DNA from: Nitrospirota bacterium
GTDB taxonomy: Bacteria; Nitrospirota; Nitrospiria; SBBL01; JAADHI01
Reading direction: 5' to 3'
Length of the DNA: 64,000 nt
Assembly (NCBI GenBank): GCA_029261165.1
Contig: JAJDBV010000004.1
Span: 1-64,000, forward strand
Made by a program: the position numbers and the translations under genes. The notes beneath the pieces are model-generated. The model had not been told where the DNA came from and made no database searches. It worked only from the letters and a program-made list of their open reading frames with translations. Shown here one piece after another: positions 51,601 to 60,255 of this stretch; position 1 is the stretch's first letter; each line of letters opens with the position of its first letter.

Positions 51601-52445
51601 AAAAAGGGGATGTCGACCGGATCCGAAAGGTCATTTCAGGATGCGGCGGCTTCGAAAATTATGCGCGCCAAATGGCGAAACTCTCCAAGTCTCATCAAGT
51701 CCCGCTCTTGATCTCTTGTCGGTATCGCTTCTCACAACAGAGCTTGGTTTCTACCACCAAGGCGGAATTTTCCGTGACAGGGAAGACGGATAAATCGGAA
51801 AGATATAAGCTGCTTGAGGAATTTGATCGCCTGGGTGGAGAGATGGGGCGGACCCTGGTTGCTACAACAAAATCGATCTTGAAGGGCTTCAATCTGTTTT
51901 ACACACAGTATGGATTCATGAGTGAAGGGATGGACAATGCCGAAGTGCGTATGCAAATGGCGGGACGTCTTCGGCCGCTCTTCCCTCAGCATATCAAAGA
52001 AATTGGATCATTGGAAAATGAGTTGATCAGAAGCAGGCCGGATTCCCCCTTGATCCAACATTTGAGGCGACTTAGGAAGAACGTCAAGATCTTCGATATT
52101 GTCTCGCCTCAGATGATATCTGGGTTCCCTGATATCCAGAACGGGAAGGCCTATATGCTCAACACTTTTCTCTTCTCGCAAACACATCAGCGTGCTTTTC
52201 CTGATCTCTTCACAGATCAGGAGGTATTTCATTTTGTTGATACGAGGCCAACATTCAATGCCAAAACCGTCGAAGGGTTTTGTAAAAAGGCGATTGAGGA
52301 GGCAATAGAGCAGTATGCGAATTGGCTTAAGGGGGAAAAGACGATTTCGGTCTCATCCTTCATCAAACTGTTGGAGCGGGAGATCCAGGAAGTTGCTGAG
52401 GAAAATATGAGGCTGTCGAGCTATTACGACATGCTTGCTACGTGA
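48615..52445 (+). CDS. 1276-aa SF2/SNF2-like helicase
   Basis: A very large helicase-fold protein. Motif I is VGAGKTYTT (about residue 317), motif II VADESS (about 429), motif III YRLSATPVNN (about 466), and the C-terminal RecA lobe has LKGFNLFY and motif VI MAGRLRPLF (about 1115). Long helical inserts lie between the lobes. ATP-driven translocation on DNA is predicted. Starts after AGGAG. It is flanked by terminators on both sides, hence its own transcript. Such helicases accompany methyltransferases on phages and plasmids, so it may protect or restrict DNA together with the 860-aa methylase-like protein; that link is inference. Confidence 0.75.
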   Translation: MSENISNALQKRLVQLQDFYHRIASFSHSPEIVEREVEDEISRLRPVDPIQPIHIPERPEVKLSFSRKVSRRKPPALKVAAHDAGLFLLPYTEAFREDYVTRFGRLIAPLKVLMGRLRDLELCYHKEERSSRIDSADGKEGEDKENPFLCDYRFFKCLYTTIPDNTRLGKILTEVGSILDRKQIENGRIVDQLSEEINQGLTGPELGEALVQYQKLVPLCDNMFVSSIASWASLSTFISIQAKTLEKEMLRESGLEPYRDRFVEFKQFIKEISNRVSGSPTAMQEKALFYAYMSLQSFLSGKRHPKDYYRLNNFSQVGAGKTYTTPIFLKMFAELIGKAESECGRLAPKIITLYLTEANLCENVIKSMVEIGVPKENLHHVRIKNLPSLEVKDGDCVVLSRHEVGLKKEEDITQSLEILIRRGFHFMIVADESSFMKNSESGISSAMETLYGYLKKRRVLRVDYRLSATPVNNDTGDFLYLLASNQINIGAFLFAYPEIAHQMQSVLTSLQNRIYDRSGLTLHRLLNLLRTSGSRTGVLIDFNRIEKSNNGSVKDDGKNENATAKTMHELIYTDCAGAILTCYYQAVFHSGLFPITPWLGHNNDGDALQPTLIDIMQKLGVGYTRITQPVEETICLLIGLEKPLVHPGSRDLDVLIPCLLLLKEMTSALTYDRALNAEEEVHFQINAKQLQSNLLEAVTNLEVLEKIRQFLNLIMFVNLVRKVRSYDRAWWSVREEVEIECRKLRMEFLAAYAFMHGIPLIPKQEEVTRKVHKGFQIVEEKESHSYLAARPDQKRALIGLLEDLSEGGMLGNRLIGELAQFFAPVRYFELLHLLENRSQGHQRGRIEQEEEEIDKKRAMIMETLGVALGFKQGKQTFHDLVSLFKNDLNKIGTEEDQLIHFRPSILAKYPIFLSGTLAVLQDNAKGLIGLEAQRFNEVLHDIGSENVDLAQALAEYGIIFKASESLNFPLVLRFADRILHRLSALFAEREIKLKVEKGDVDRIRKVISGCGGFENYARQMAKLSKSHQVPLLISCRYRFSQQSLVSTTKAEFSVTGKTDKSERYKLLEEFDRLGGEMGRTLVATTKSILKGFNLFYTQYGFMSEGMDNAEVRMQMAGRLRPLFPQHIKEIGSLENELIRSRPDSPLIQHLRRLRKNVKIFDIVSPQMISGFPDIQNGKAYMLNTFLFSQTHQRAFPDLFTDQEVFHFVDTRPTFNAKTVEGFCKKAIEEAIEQYANWLKGEKTISVSSFIKLLEREIQEVAEENMRLSSYYDMLAT

Positions 52446-52468
52446 TCTGTAAAAATTAAACAAATCTA

Positions 52469-52508
52469 GAGACCCCTCACCAAGAGATGGGGGGGTCTCT
52501 TTTTTTTG
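52469..52508 (+). terminator. intrinsic terminator at the end of the plus-strand block
   Basis: AGAGACCCC and GGGGTCTCT form a 9-bp stem followed by about eight T residues. It also faces the convergent STAND gene. Confidence 0.85.
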
Positions 52509-52572
52509 TCTTTTTCATTGAAACAAATGATGCTTTCTGTAACAATTTTACCTGTATCTTATTTTTTTAAAC

Positions 52573-54981
52573 CTATAAATCGGAGAATATTTTAAAAATT
52601 GATTCGTCTGAACCCGAGGATGAAGGGTTTGAATCCCTAGCATAGTCATCTTCTTTGTCATACTCTGCTTCTTGTTCAAGACGAGGAAAATCATCAAATA
52701 TTTTAGAAAAATCACCAAAATATTCTTTGAAATCATCCTCTGGAAAAAGGGCGTCATAATCTTCGCACTCCTCCAAGAGTGATTCGTATTCATCATGCCA
52801 ATCTTGCGAACTCTCGTAACTACACTCCAAGTCATAATCTTCTGCCTTTTCTACCGCCTCTTTCACTTTTTCAAACATTTCGGATCTACAGTCTTCTCTA
52901 TCATCCAGGTCAACACACTTTTCAACAAAAATTGGCAAAATTCTGTGAGCCGCGGCTACAAGCCCCCAATAATTTATTGAAGCATCATATCCATACTCAC
53001 TAAGCATTTCTGGAACATATTCTGGAACAAAAAAAGTAGGTGTGGAAGGGAGCAATTCTCTTAATAGCTCAAACAATGATCTCCACTCAGGAATGAACCC
53101 ATTCTTTGCATTATTTTCCCAAAAGGTTTTCGAACAAGCGTGAGACATAACAGCATCCATAATAAGATAAAAGACTTTTGGATATATTGATAATTTGTGA
53201 CGAGAAGAATCTTCTTTCTGAATATCCTGCAAATCTTTCAATACGACAAGGATACTAGGCAAATCGCACTTTGGTAGAAGGGTTTGGGTTAGGTGGTCCT
53301 TAACTAGATCCAAATCTTCCGGGTCATCTATCAAAATACGATGCCCCGCAGACTCATCTCGATAGAGAGACTTTTTGGGTTTTATTATTAACGACACCTC
53401 TTCGAGAGAAAGCTGTTTAAGGAAAGCTACACGCATATTTTTATCTTTCTCGATGAGTTCCACAATTAAATCTTTCATACTTGGATGATAAAAATGAATT
53501 AATTCATCATCTCCGTAACTGTATGGATTTTTTCGGAGAAATGTCCCATTCGCATTAAAAAAACTTTTTTCGAACGGTTCCTGAATTTCAGAAGAAGTCG
53601 AAGAAAACTTTTCATATCTTTTTTTAAGTTCACTGAGCATTATTGCTCCACCTGAAGCCATTACTTCGATACACAGTAGCCTTTCGCCCTCGGGTGCCGA
53701 AAGATATGCTGACTTCCACGACTCACCTGGTTGAGAAAGGAATTTATTTACGCTTGTCAAAATCACATCAGAATTGTCCGACGCATTTTCCATGAAATCT
53801 ACCAACCTGCCAGTACATAATTGTCGTATGGATTCTGGAGAATAGTTTGGGTGGTCTACTATTGCAATGGATGGGTTACTTTTCAGGAAATTACGTGCTG
53901 CTGAAGGGAGATGGGCATTTTTTGCGTGATTGTAAAGAATCATAGCCTTTTCAAGGCGGGATAATTTATCTACAGAAACTGTCACTTTATCGGAAGTGAC
54001 AAGGGAAGATCGCTCTTCCTTAAGTTTCGATGACGATAATGCCTCCCTAAGAATATATTCCCGCGCAGTCCACACAAGTTTATGGTCTTTGTCTAAACTG
54101 CCTAGAAGACGAATAAAACCACGGCTCCATTCGTCCCGTAACGACCCGCGCATTGTAATGTCACCAAAAACATCATCACAGATAAAAAGTTGTTTTGCAT
54201 CACGCCTGTAAACATCATAGAAATCTTTTTGAACCCTAAGATCATATACTTCAAAGGAAAGTGCCGAAAAGGACGCTGCAATGGCATATGCTGTACATGT
54301 TTTACCCATTTTGGGTGGTCCAGATAGAACACAAAAATGCTGTTTATGCAAAAGATCAATGGCATCTAAATATGGAGTTGTGGCAACAAATGTAGCGATT
54401 TCTCTTTGCGAAACAAGCAAAAACTCCTTTGACCGCTCATGAAGCCCCCATTCAATAAGCTCTCTAAGTTGACTCAAGCCAAGAATCTGAGGGAAAGCTG
54501 ATACCACTTTTGGGTTGCAGCCCAATAGCTCGTCCAGATCAGACTCACTCAATATGGCAACTTTCTCAATCGTAGGTGATGCTTTCGATGCAGTAACCTT
54601 CATCTCATCTTTATCAAGAGTAGTCAGGGGGCAGTTAGTGATAAATATATAATTTTTACAGGAAAAGTGATGCTTAGTTGTGATCTTGATTATCTCTTTC
54701 TCAAACACTTTTTTTAGTTCAGAACGAGTTTTAGCCGCACCCTTGGAACTATACTTCCGGTGTTTAACTTGAAAAATCCAATCTCCAAACCAGAGATCAG
54801 ATTGACTTGGAAACGAGTTGGCTTTTCCAGAAAACGTAGCATCTCGGCCTTGATCAACTGACCCACTAAAAGAAGAGATCCCAACACCAATGATCTCTCG
54901 CAATAAAGTGCAGATTAATTGTTCAAAATTATACCAGCCAAGTTGTTCTAAATTGTATTTACTCGTTCCCATGTTTTCCAT
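52573..54981 (-). CDS. Mrr-like nuclease/STAND NTPase defence protein
   Basis: 802 aa. The N-terminal restriction-endonuclease fold has FEQLICTLLREIIG, GSVDQGRDATF (Asp 47) and WIFQVKHRK (Gln71-Val-Lys73), the QxK variant used by Mrr-type enzymes. Residues 221-228 are the P-loop GPPKMGKT; a Walker B-like QLFICDDVFGDI follows, then DHKLVWTAREYIL, a sensor motif of the novel-STAND class. The C-terminal 80 residues are extremely acidic. By analogy with Avs and related proteins it may oligomerise on sensing phage and cleave DNA. The gene is visibly more A/T-rich than its neighbours, a sign of separate acquisition. Confidence 0.8.
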   Translation of the reverse strand: MENMGTSKYNLEQLGWYNFEQLICTLLREIIGVGISSFSGSVDQGRDATFSGKANSFPSQSDLWFGDWIFQVKHRKYSSKGAAKTRSELKKVFEKEIIKITTKHHFSCKNYIFITNCPLTTLDKDEMKVTASKASPTIEKVAILSESDLDELLGCNPKVVSAFPQILGLSQLRELIEWGLHERSKEFLLVSQREIATFVATTPYLDAIDLLHKQHFCVLSGPPKMGKTCTAYAIAASFSALSFEVYDLRVQKDFYDVYRRDAKQLFICDDVFGDITMRGSLRDEWSRGFIRLLGSLDKDHKLVWTAREYILREALSSSKLKEERSSLVTSDKVTVSVDKLSRLEKAMILYNHAKNAHLPSAARNFLKSNPSIAIVDHPNYSPESIRQLCTGRLVDFMENASDNSDVILTSVNKFLSQPGESWKSAYLSAPEGERLLCIEVMASGGAIMLSELKKRYEKFSSTSSEIQEPFEKSFFNANGTFLRKNPYSYGDDELIHFYHPSMKDLIVELIEKDKNMRVAFLKQLSLEEVSLIIKPKKSLYRDESAGHRILIDDPEDLDLVKDHLTQTLLPKCDLPSILVVLKDLQDIQKEDSSRHKLSIYPKVFYLIMDAVMSHACSKTFWENNAKNGFIPEWRSLFELLRELLPSTPTFFVPEYVPEMLSEYGYDASINYWGLVAAAHRILPIFVEKCVDLDDREDCRSEMFEKVKEAVEKAEDYDLECSYESSQDWHDEYESLLEECEDYDALFPEDDFKEYFGDFSKIFDDFPRLEQEAEYDKEDDYARDSNPSSSGSDESIFKIFSDL

Positions 54982-55481
54982 TCAAAGAAATAAGATCCGC
55001 CATTCCGCATTATAGTCCTATTCTGGGCAAATTTTTCATAATATGTATTCTCATCTTTTATCTCATTGAATACAGAAAAAATACACCCATTTTTAGAATG
55101 TTTTTCAAGTTACACTTACAGTGAAAATCAAATGAATACGAATTGAAATATACGATGTTGGATGAAATCAAGTGGGCAAATATTACAGGTAGAAGTTGAG
55201 GGTGTGAACTGCATCTACAATCAACCTTGGAATCCTGAGGAATTATTGATAACTGAGAGGAATAGAATAAAGCTTCAGTAGATTGACCCCCTTATCAAAA
55301 ACCGCTATGATCTTGCATCTTATCCAGCGTGGCATTCCCCAATGACCAAATGAGCCGGTGTCGCTCGGGAAAGGAATCCTATGAATAAATGTATAAAGTC
55401 AAGACTCGACCCTTTCCCTATAGTCTTCTGCCCGCTGGATATGCCACTAGCTTGGGTGGCGACGGTTTGTGAGGGTGAAGC
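54982..55481. other. divergent intergenic region
   Basis: About 500 A/T-rich bases between the minus-strand STAND gene and the plus-strand Septu-like pair. It must hold both promoters, but none is strong enough to call. No gene is supported. Confidence 0.4.
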
Positions 55482-56858
55482 ATGACAGACACTAGACCAA
55501 TGTACTTTTTATCACTCGAAGTCGAAAATATTCGATGTTTTGGTGAGAAACAGACGCTTGATCTTTCGGACGATGCAGGAAGGCCGGCGCCATGGACGCT
55601 GTTGCTCGGCGAGAACGGAGTAGGCAAGACAACATTGCTACAGTGCCTTACCTGGATGCGTACCGTAGAAGAACCTGACAAAGATAAACTGGAATCTTGC
55701 AAGGGTAAAATTATTGTCAAACCAATAATGGATGACATGGAAGAGAATACTGAAATGGAGGTTTTGATTCGGGCAGGGTCTGATATGGAATCGACCGTAA
55801 AGGGCAAGTATTCGCTCAATTTTAGTTTTGATGATCGACAACGGAATACTCGAAAGAAAATTCGCTCGATTGAAGTCGGGATGTCTTTCAAGGGACACCA
55901 CGGAAAACTGGAAGACGTCGATCCCATTCTGGGTTGCTTGCCATCCTTTAAAACGCCAAATCTCTTCGCCTATAGCGCTAGCAGGCACATGGCCGTTCGC
56001 AATCTTGATAACTCGGAGCTACGAAATCCGGTTGCAAATCTCCTCTCTAGTTCTGCTGATTTATACGATGCTGAACAGGTGCTCCTTGATCTTGACTACA
56101 AAGCCCACAAGGAGAAAAATGGCCAAGCGGGACCGCTACTGAATAAGGTAAGGAAGCTCCTAATAGATCTGCTTCCCGATGTACAAGATGCAGGTGCCAT
56201 AGAGATTTTGGGGCCTAAAGGGTTTACGGATGATGATGAACTAAGCGGTGTTAAAATCCGTACACCTTACGGCTCTGTTTCCCTGTCTGCACTTAGCCTC
56301 GGTTACAAGACCATGCTGGCATGGGCCGTGGATTTGGCCTTGCGCTTGCTATTGAGCAACCCGGAAAGTCCCGCGCCTCTTGAAGAACCTGCAATCGTAA
56401 TCATTGATGAAATAGACCTGCACCTACACCCGAAATGGCAGCGTGAGGTAAGAATTTTTCTATGCAAGCATTTTCCAAACGTGCAGTTCATTTGTACAGC
56501 TCATAGCCCATTCATGGCACAGGCCGCTGAGGATCAGAACGTGGCCGTTCTAATACGAGACGGCGACCATGTGACCATCGAGAATGATCCCTTGATCATT
56601 CGAGGTTGGCGAATTGATCAAATTGCTACGAGCAATCTAATAGGGGTAGACAGCGCCAGGAGCCCTGAGGTAGAAGCACTTATCAATGATAGGCGCGCCA
56701 TTCTAAGAAAGAAAAGAAAATCCAATAAGGATAAAGAGCGGCTAGCAGAATTAGACGAAAAGATTTCGAGACTCCCAACGGAGGAGGACCGGGATGACCA
56801 AGCGGCGATGGATCTCATACGCAAGGCAGCAGAACATATAAGACAAGATAAGGAATAG
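55482..56858 (+). CDS. ptuA: Septu-type ATPase (PtuA-like)
   Basis: 458 aa, ABC/SMC-type ATPase. It starts FLSLEVENIRCFGEKQTLDL, with Walker A LLLGENGVGKTTLL (about 41-54), the signature SLGYKTMLAWAVDLALRLL, Walker B AIVIIDEIDLHLHPKWQ and the switch His in FICTAHSPFMAQA. This arrangement is that of OLD/PtuA-like defence ATPases. The next gene, 3 bases downstream, encodes an HNH protein, giving the two-gene layout of Septu. GAGGGTG precedes the ATG. A lysine-rich helical C terminus may bind the partner. Confidence 0.82.
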   Translation: MTDTRPMYFLSLEVENIRCFGEKQTLDLSDDAGRPAPWTLLLGENGVGKTTLLQCLTWMRTVEEPDKDKLESCKGKIIVKPIMDDMEENTEMEVLIRAGSDMESTVKGKYSLNFSFDDRQRNTRKKIRSIEVGMSFKGHHGKLEDVDPILGCLPSFKTPNLFAYSASRHMAVRNLDNSELRNPVANLLSSSADLYDAEQVLLDLDYKAHKEKNGQAGPLLNKVRKLLIDLLPDVQDAGAIEILGPKGFTDDDELSGVKIRTPYGSVSLSALSLGYKTMLAWAVDLALRLLLSNPESPAPLEEPAIVIIDEIDLHLHPKWQREVRIFLCKHFPNVQFICTAHSPFMAQAAEDQNVAVLIRDGDHVTIENDPLIIRGWRIDQIATSNLIGVDSARSPEVEALINDRRAILRKKRKSNKDKERLAELDEKISRLPTEEDRDDQAAMDLIRKAAEHIRQDKE

Positions 56859-56861
56859 ACC

Positions 56862-57623
56862 GTGATTCGCTTGCGCCGGCCAGCTACAGTCCCAACGACT
56901 CTAAGAAATCGCGGACAACGGGCAAAAGACGATCTTTGCTTTAGGTATGATGCAAATTCTGCCGGTTACGATAGTGGCGAGGTGAAGTTCCCCACAGCCA
57001 ATAATAAAATTTATGGTGCCCCATCTGTAAAAAAAGAATTAAAAAAATGCCAGCATAATAAGTGCTGTTACAGTGAAGCGAAATTCGTCCGTGATTCTGT
57101 GAGCGTTGAGCATTTTCGGCCGAAGGGTGCGATTGGCCAGCCAGGGAGCAACAAGAAACAGTATCCTGGCTACTACTGGCTTGCCTATGAGTGGTCGAAT
57201 CTGCTGTTATGCAAAGCGGGCGTAAATTCAGCAAAAAAAGACTACTTTCCGCTACGTGATGAAAGCTTCAGGGCGACAAATCATCACGGCGACAAAAGCT
57301 TGGAACAACCTATGTTGATAGACCCGGCTTCGGAGGAGAATCCCAGAGAGCATATCCGTTTTCACAACGAAGAGCCTTACGCTTACCGTTCATCGGATCG
57401 TGGTGAGTGTACAATCAAATTACTGTTACGTCATCCTGACCTTGACGAACATCGGCGAACACATTTCCAGCGCTTACGTATCTTGAAAAGAGCACTTGAG
57501 GAATTAGGCGATAATGGCAATGAAGAAAAACGAGAAGTGGCAGCTGGCATCCAGGCACTTCTAAATGCCGCTATACAACCAGATGCTGAATATAGCTCCA
57601 TGGCGATAGATCTCCTCAGCTGA
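56862..57623 (+). CDS. ptuB: Septu-type HNH nuclease (PtuB-like) with altered Cys knuckles
   Basis: 253 aa. The HNH core is VEHFRPKGAIG (His84), GYYWLAYEWSNLLL (Asn113) and KKDYFPL, the PtuB pattern. Canonical PtuB has Cys knuckles of the form KCxYCE and CxxCN. Here the first reads KCCYSE, with Ser in the second position, and the second reads CKAGVN, with Val in place of the second Cys. Structural zinc may therefore be held differently or lost. It starts 3 bases after ptuA and would cleave DNA when triggered by the ATPase. Confidence 0.8.
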   Translation: MIRLRRPATVPTTLRNRGQRAKDDLCFRYDANSAGYDSGEVKFPTANNKIYGAPSVKKELKKCQHNKCCYSEAKFVRDSVSVEHFRPKGAIGQPGSNKKQYPGYYWLAYEWSNLLLCKAGVNSAKKDYFPLRDESFRATNHHGDKSLEQPMLIDPASEENPREHIRFHNEEPYAYRSSDRGECTIKLLLRHPDLDEHRRTHFQRLRILKRALEELGDNGNEEKREVAAGIQALLNAAIQPDAEYSSMAIDLLS

Positions 57624-57658
57624 TAACAGCCGTAGAGTTCTGCCACAATCTAGCCAAA

Positions 57659-58525
57659 TCATATGTTGACGAGTTGCCGTGCCAGCCCTGCTCCAGTAGC
57701 GTTCAGCGCAGGTGACTTATAAAAATCCCGAACCTGTACTAACTGAGATGATATTTCCTGTATACGTTGCTCAGAATACTTGACCACTTTATCGTCTTTG
57801 TTATCAGACACCAGCCGCCAGAAAAACTCCAGAATCGCCCGGAATACGAAGATGCCATGGAGCACACCATTGGCGGGCCGTTTTTCTTGCCGCCAAGGGG
57901 TGAAGTGTTGCGCCCGGCCCCGCCTCCCCGGATTTAGAAGGTTTACCACTTTCTGAATCAGCGACAGTCGTAAATGCATTGCTTCGTGCAAGATCGACTC
58001 TGCAACTCTTGCCGACGCCACAGTGGATCTTTCATTGCAGACCGATACGAAAATAGAGAATGGTACCTCAGGATGGCTGTAACTCACATCCTCCTCCGGG
58101 ATAGTTGATTCCAGCACCCCAATCACCCTGACCAGTTGTGCAACGCAATCAACCAGACCAGAAACTGAATCGAGAAACTTCAGTGCATCATCGAGCTTCT
58201 CCACTGCACCTATTGAAAGGAGTTCATTTTTCTCGATTAGGGAAAGGTCGTTTTCTGCATAAAACTTTTTAAGTTCGTTTGAACAGGGCGCCTCAAGATA
58301 GATCTGGTTTTCATTGGTCCATGTGGAAATAGGCCTCTTTGAGGTAACAAGATTGGGGGCATTATGGATATATCCCGGGGTATTGTAGTTGTCTGGAGTC
58401 CAGGAAAACTGCTCACGCAGTGTTCTCCACTCGTGCTTAACAAGAAGCTTTGTCGTCTCATAATCCCAGAGATCAGTGGGCCGCAAACACCAGGCCTCGA
58501 CACGGGCGCTGAGCGCTGAATTCAT
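57659..58525 (-). CDS. HExxH-type peptide-modification protein of the RiPP cassette
   Basis: 288 aa. The motif SILHEAMHLRLSLI places HEAMH at about residues 180-184, as in the HExxH peptide-modification family seen in FxsB-type loci, some members of which are reported to act as 2-oxoglutarate/iron peptide beta-hydroxylases. The rest is mainly helical. The ATG overlaps the stop of the oxygenase gene (ATGA); a TTG 21 bases earlier is a weaker alternative. It is probably the last gene of the RiPP operon and acts on the precursor peptide. The family match is from the motif and the operon context. Confidence 0.72.
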   Translation of the reverse strand: MNSALSARVEAWCLRPTDLWDYETTKLLVKHEWRTLREQFSWTPDNYNTPGYIHNAPNLVTSKRPISTWTNENQIYLEAPCSNELKKFYAENDLSLIEKNELLSIGAVEKLDDALKFLDSVSGLVDCVAQLVRVIGVLESTIPEEDVSYSHPEVPFSIFVSVCNERSTVASARVAESILHEAMHLRLSLIQKVVNLLNPGRRGRAQHFTPWRQEKRPANGVLHGIFVFRAILEFFWRLVSDNKDDKVVKYSEQRIQEISSQLVQVRDFYKSPALNATGAGLARQLVNI

Positions 58526-59112
58526 TGCAGAGACCGGAATGAGCAAATCAGGCTGTATCTCGCGTCGTTGTACACGGTCGAGACAGCATGGTGAGAATTG
58601 TTGGAAATTGCAAATCCAACTGCGCTGTTGTGTAGTGGTATGATTATCCGATGGACATCTTCGACGTCAGAACTGGAGAAGATAATTAAGAGACCACCAT
58701 TGGCACTTGTCCAGCCGGTGTTAAGCTGAATCACCAGACGATGCGTTTCACCACCTTCCAGGCAGTCATTGTGAATCCTTATGCGTTGCCCCGGAACCAG
58801 CTTGTGCGCAACCATTTCCACCTTGTTTGCCAGAGTCACATTGAACGTACTGGCCATCTGCTTGAGAACGGCCGAAGAAAAAGAACCGTCTAAAAAAAAA
58901 CTGAGATGGTCAGGTATTTTAACCTCGCTAAGGCTGAATTCGAATTGTTCGTAGAAATCCGTCTCAACCAACTTCCAAGATACAGCTGTTTCCATCCATC
59001 GTAAAATCCGAAGTGCTACATCTGAATCCAACGTACACATGGAATGAAAATGTGGGAAAGGATCCGAAAAGAACTCGCTGTTCTCTAATCTTACTGGAGC
59101 GATTTGTATCAT
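58522..59112 (-). CDS. 2OG-Fe(II)-oxygenase-like RiPP tailoring enzyme
   Basis: 196 aa. It resembles prolyl-hydroxylase-type 2-oxoglutarate/Fe(II) enzymes: the iron-binding HND triad part in RIRIHNDCLEGGETHRLVIQ (His114, Asp116), a third His in NNSHHAVSTV (174/175), and Arg in NDARYSLI (about 185) for 2OG. It is translationally coupled by ATGA overlap to the radical SAM gene upstream and to the HExxH gene downstream. It may hydroxylate the precursor peptide. Confidence 0.78.
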   Translation of the reverse strand: MIQIAPVRLENSEFFSDPFPHFHSMCTLDSDVALRILRWMETAVSWKLVETDFYEQFEFSLSEVKIPDHLSFFLDGSFSSAVLKQMASTFNVTLANKVEMVAHKLVPGQRIRIHNDCLEGGETHRLVIQLNTGWTSANGGLLIIFSSSDVEDVHRIIIPLHNSAVGFAISNNSHHAVSTVYNDARYSLICSFRSLQ

Positions 59113-60230
59113 GCTGCCAATCCGCGCTGTTTTAAGTGATTCCGCATATTGCTAATTAAGAGCAATTGGTCCGCGCAATATACGGTAGGGTTATCGTACC
59201 CGTTGCCATCATTCCAGCGATGCACGGTCATACCACCGCCACAAACTTGTAGCTCGGGACACTGCAAACAAGCTGATGATGTTGGTTTTTGCAGATTATG
59301 GTACTGGCGATATTCTTCGGAGTCCAACAAATCCAGAATTTTTGTTCCTCCGGCCTTCCAGTTGGTCGCAAATCGGTCAGCGCCTTCATAGGCACTCTTG
59401 AGAGTGTCATTTTTTGTGATGGTCCCGTCCGTATCGAATATCAATATGCCAAAGTCAGATAACCCGATCCCCTCCTTTGTTGCTCCACCACCTATTAGGA
59501 GTTTCAACATATCGTCCAAAACCCGAATCGGTATCGGGGCAGGGTCATTCAAATATAAGTCCAAAAGCTGTACCATCCATGAGCCATATTCAGTGGAGTC
59601 AATTGAGGACTTCCCTGGGGGAAGGCGTGAATGATTGCCATCCATGTAGAGAAAATCGACACTCGGTGGGGTCAGTCCTTTGAAGAATCCGTAGATCTCT
59701 GCTGGATCCGTAGTGGGGTCTACTACTGCAAGCAGTCCCGCATACAAGAAATCAGCATCGGGGTGCGCCTCAAGCTGTGCAATGCCAGCTATAACGCGAT
59801 CAAATGTGGATCGATCTTTGTGGTCCAAACGCGCGCGGTCGTTGATCTGTGCCGGACCATCAATGCTTACCGCCAGGCTGGCCCTGAATTTCGAACAGAC
59901 ATCGAGTATTTCTCTGGTTATGAGGATGCCATTCGTCTGAATACTTATCGGATAACTGACAGGCAGGATTGTCCTGAGCAATGCCAAGAACTGATGCAGA
60001 CCTGTTGGTCCTAGCATTAATGGCTCACCCCCATGGAGAACCGTACTGAATTCACGCTTTTGGTTTTCTGCCAAACATTTAAGCGACGAACCGATGTTTT
60101 TCATCGTCTCGGTCGAAATGAGCTTGTCAATTCGAGACCAGTTTATGTCTCCTAAATGGTAAACATAACAGTACTTGCAATTAATGTTGCAGCGGCTGGC
60201 AACTTTTATAAGAACCGTATCGACTTGCAC
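59109..60230 (-). CDS. radical SAM/SPASM RiPP maturase (FxsB-like)
   Basis: 373 aa. The radical SAM cluster is CNINCKYC (Cys14, 18, 21) followed by YVYHLGD, close to the FxsB-type CxxxCxxCYVY pattern. A GGEPLM motif binds SAM. Four Cys in the C-terminal SPASM part (CLQCPELQVC at 321, 324, 330, and Cys352) should hold extra clusters. Enzymes of this type cross-link aromatic side chains to nearby residues in a precursor peptide. The GTG start follows GAGAAG; the gene lies 25 bases after the precursor gene. The substrate is predicted to be that peptide. Confidence 0.9.
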   Translation of the reverse strand: MQVDTVLIKVASRCNINCKYCYVYHLGDINWSRIDKLISTETMKNIGSSLKCLAENQKREFSTVLHGGEPLMLGPTGLHQFLALLRTILPVSYPISIQTNGILITREILDVCSKFRASLAVSIDGPAQINDRARLDHKDRSTFDRVIAGIAQLEAHPDADFLYAGLLAVVDPTTDPAEIYGFFKGLTPPSVDFLYMDGNHSRLPPGKSSIDSTEYGSWMVQLLDLYLNDPAPIPIRVLDDMLKLLIGGGATKEGIGLSDFGILIFDTDGTITKNDTLKSAYEGADRFATNWKAGGTKILDLLDSEEYRQYHNLQKPTSSACLQCPELQVCGGGMTVHRWNDGNGYDNPTVYCADQLLLISNMRNHLKQRGLAA

Positions 60231-60255
60231 AGACTTCTCGATTGGCTATAAGCCG

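Noticed and set aside
55418..55927. 169-aa minus-strand frame
   Set aside because: Antisense to the PtuA-like ATPase N terminus, including its Walker A; no start signal.
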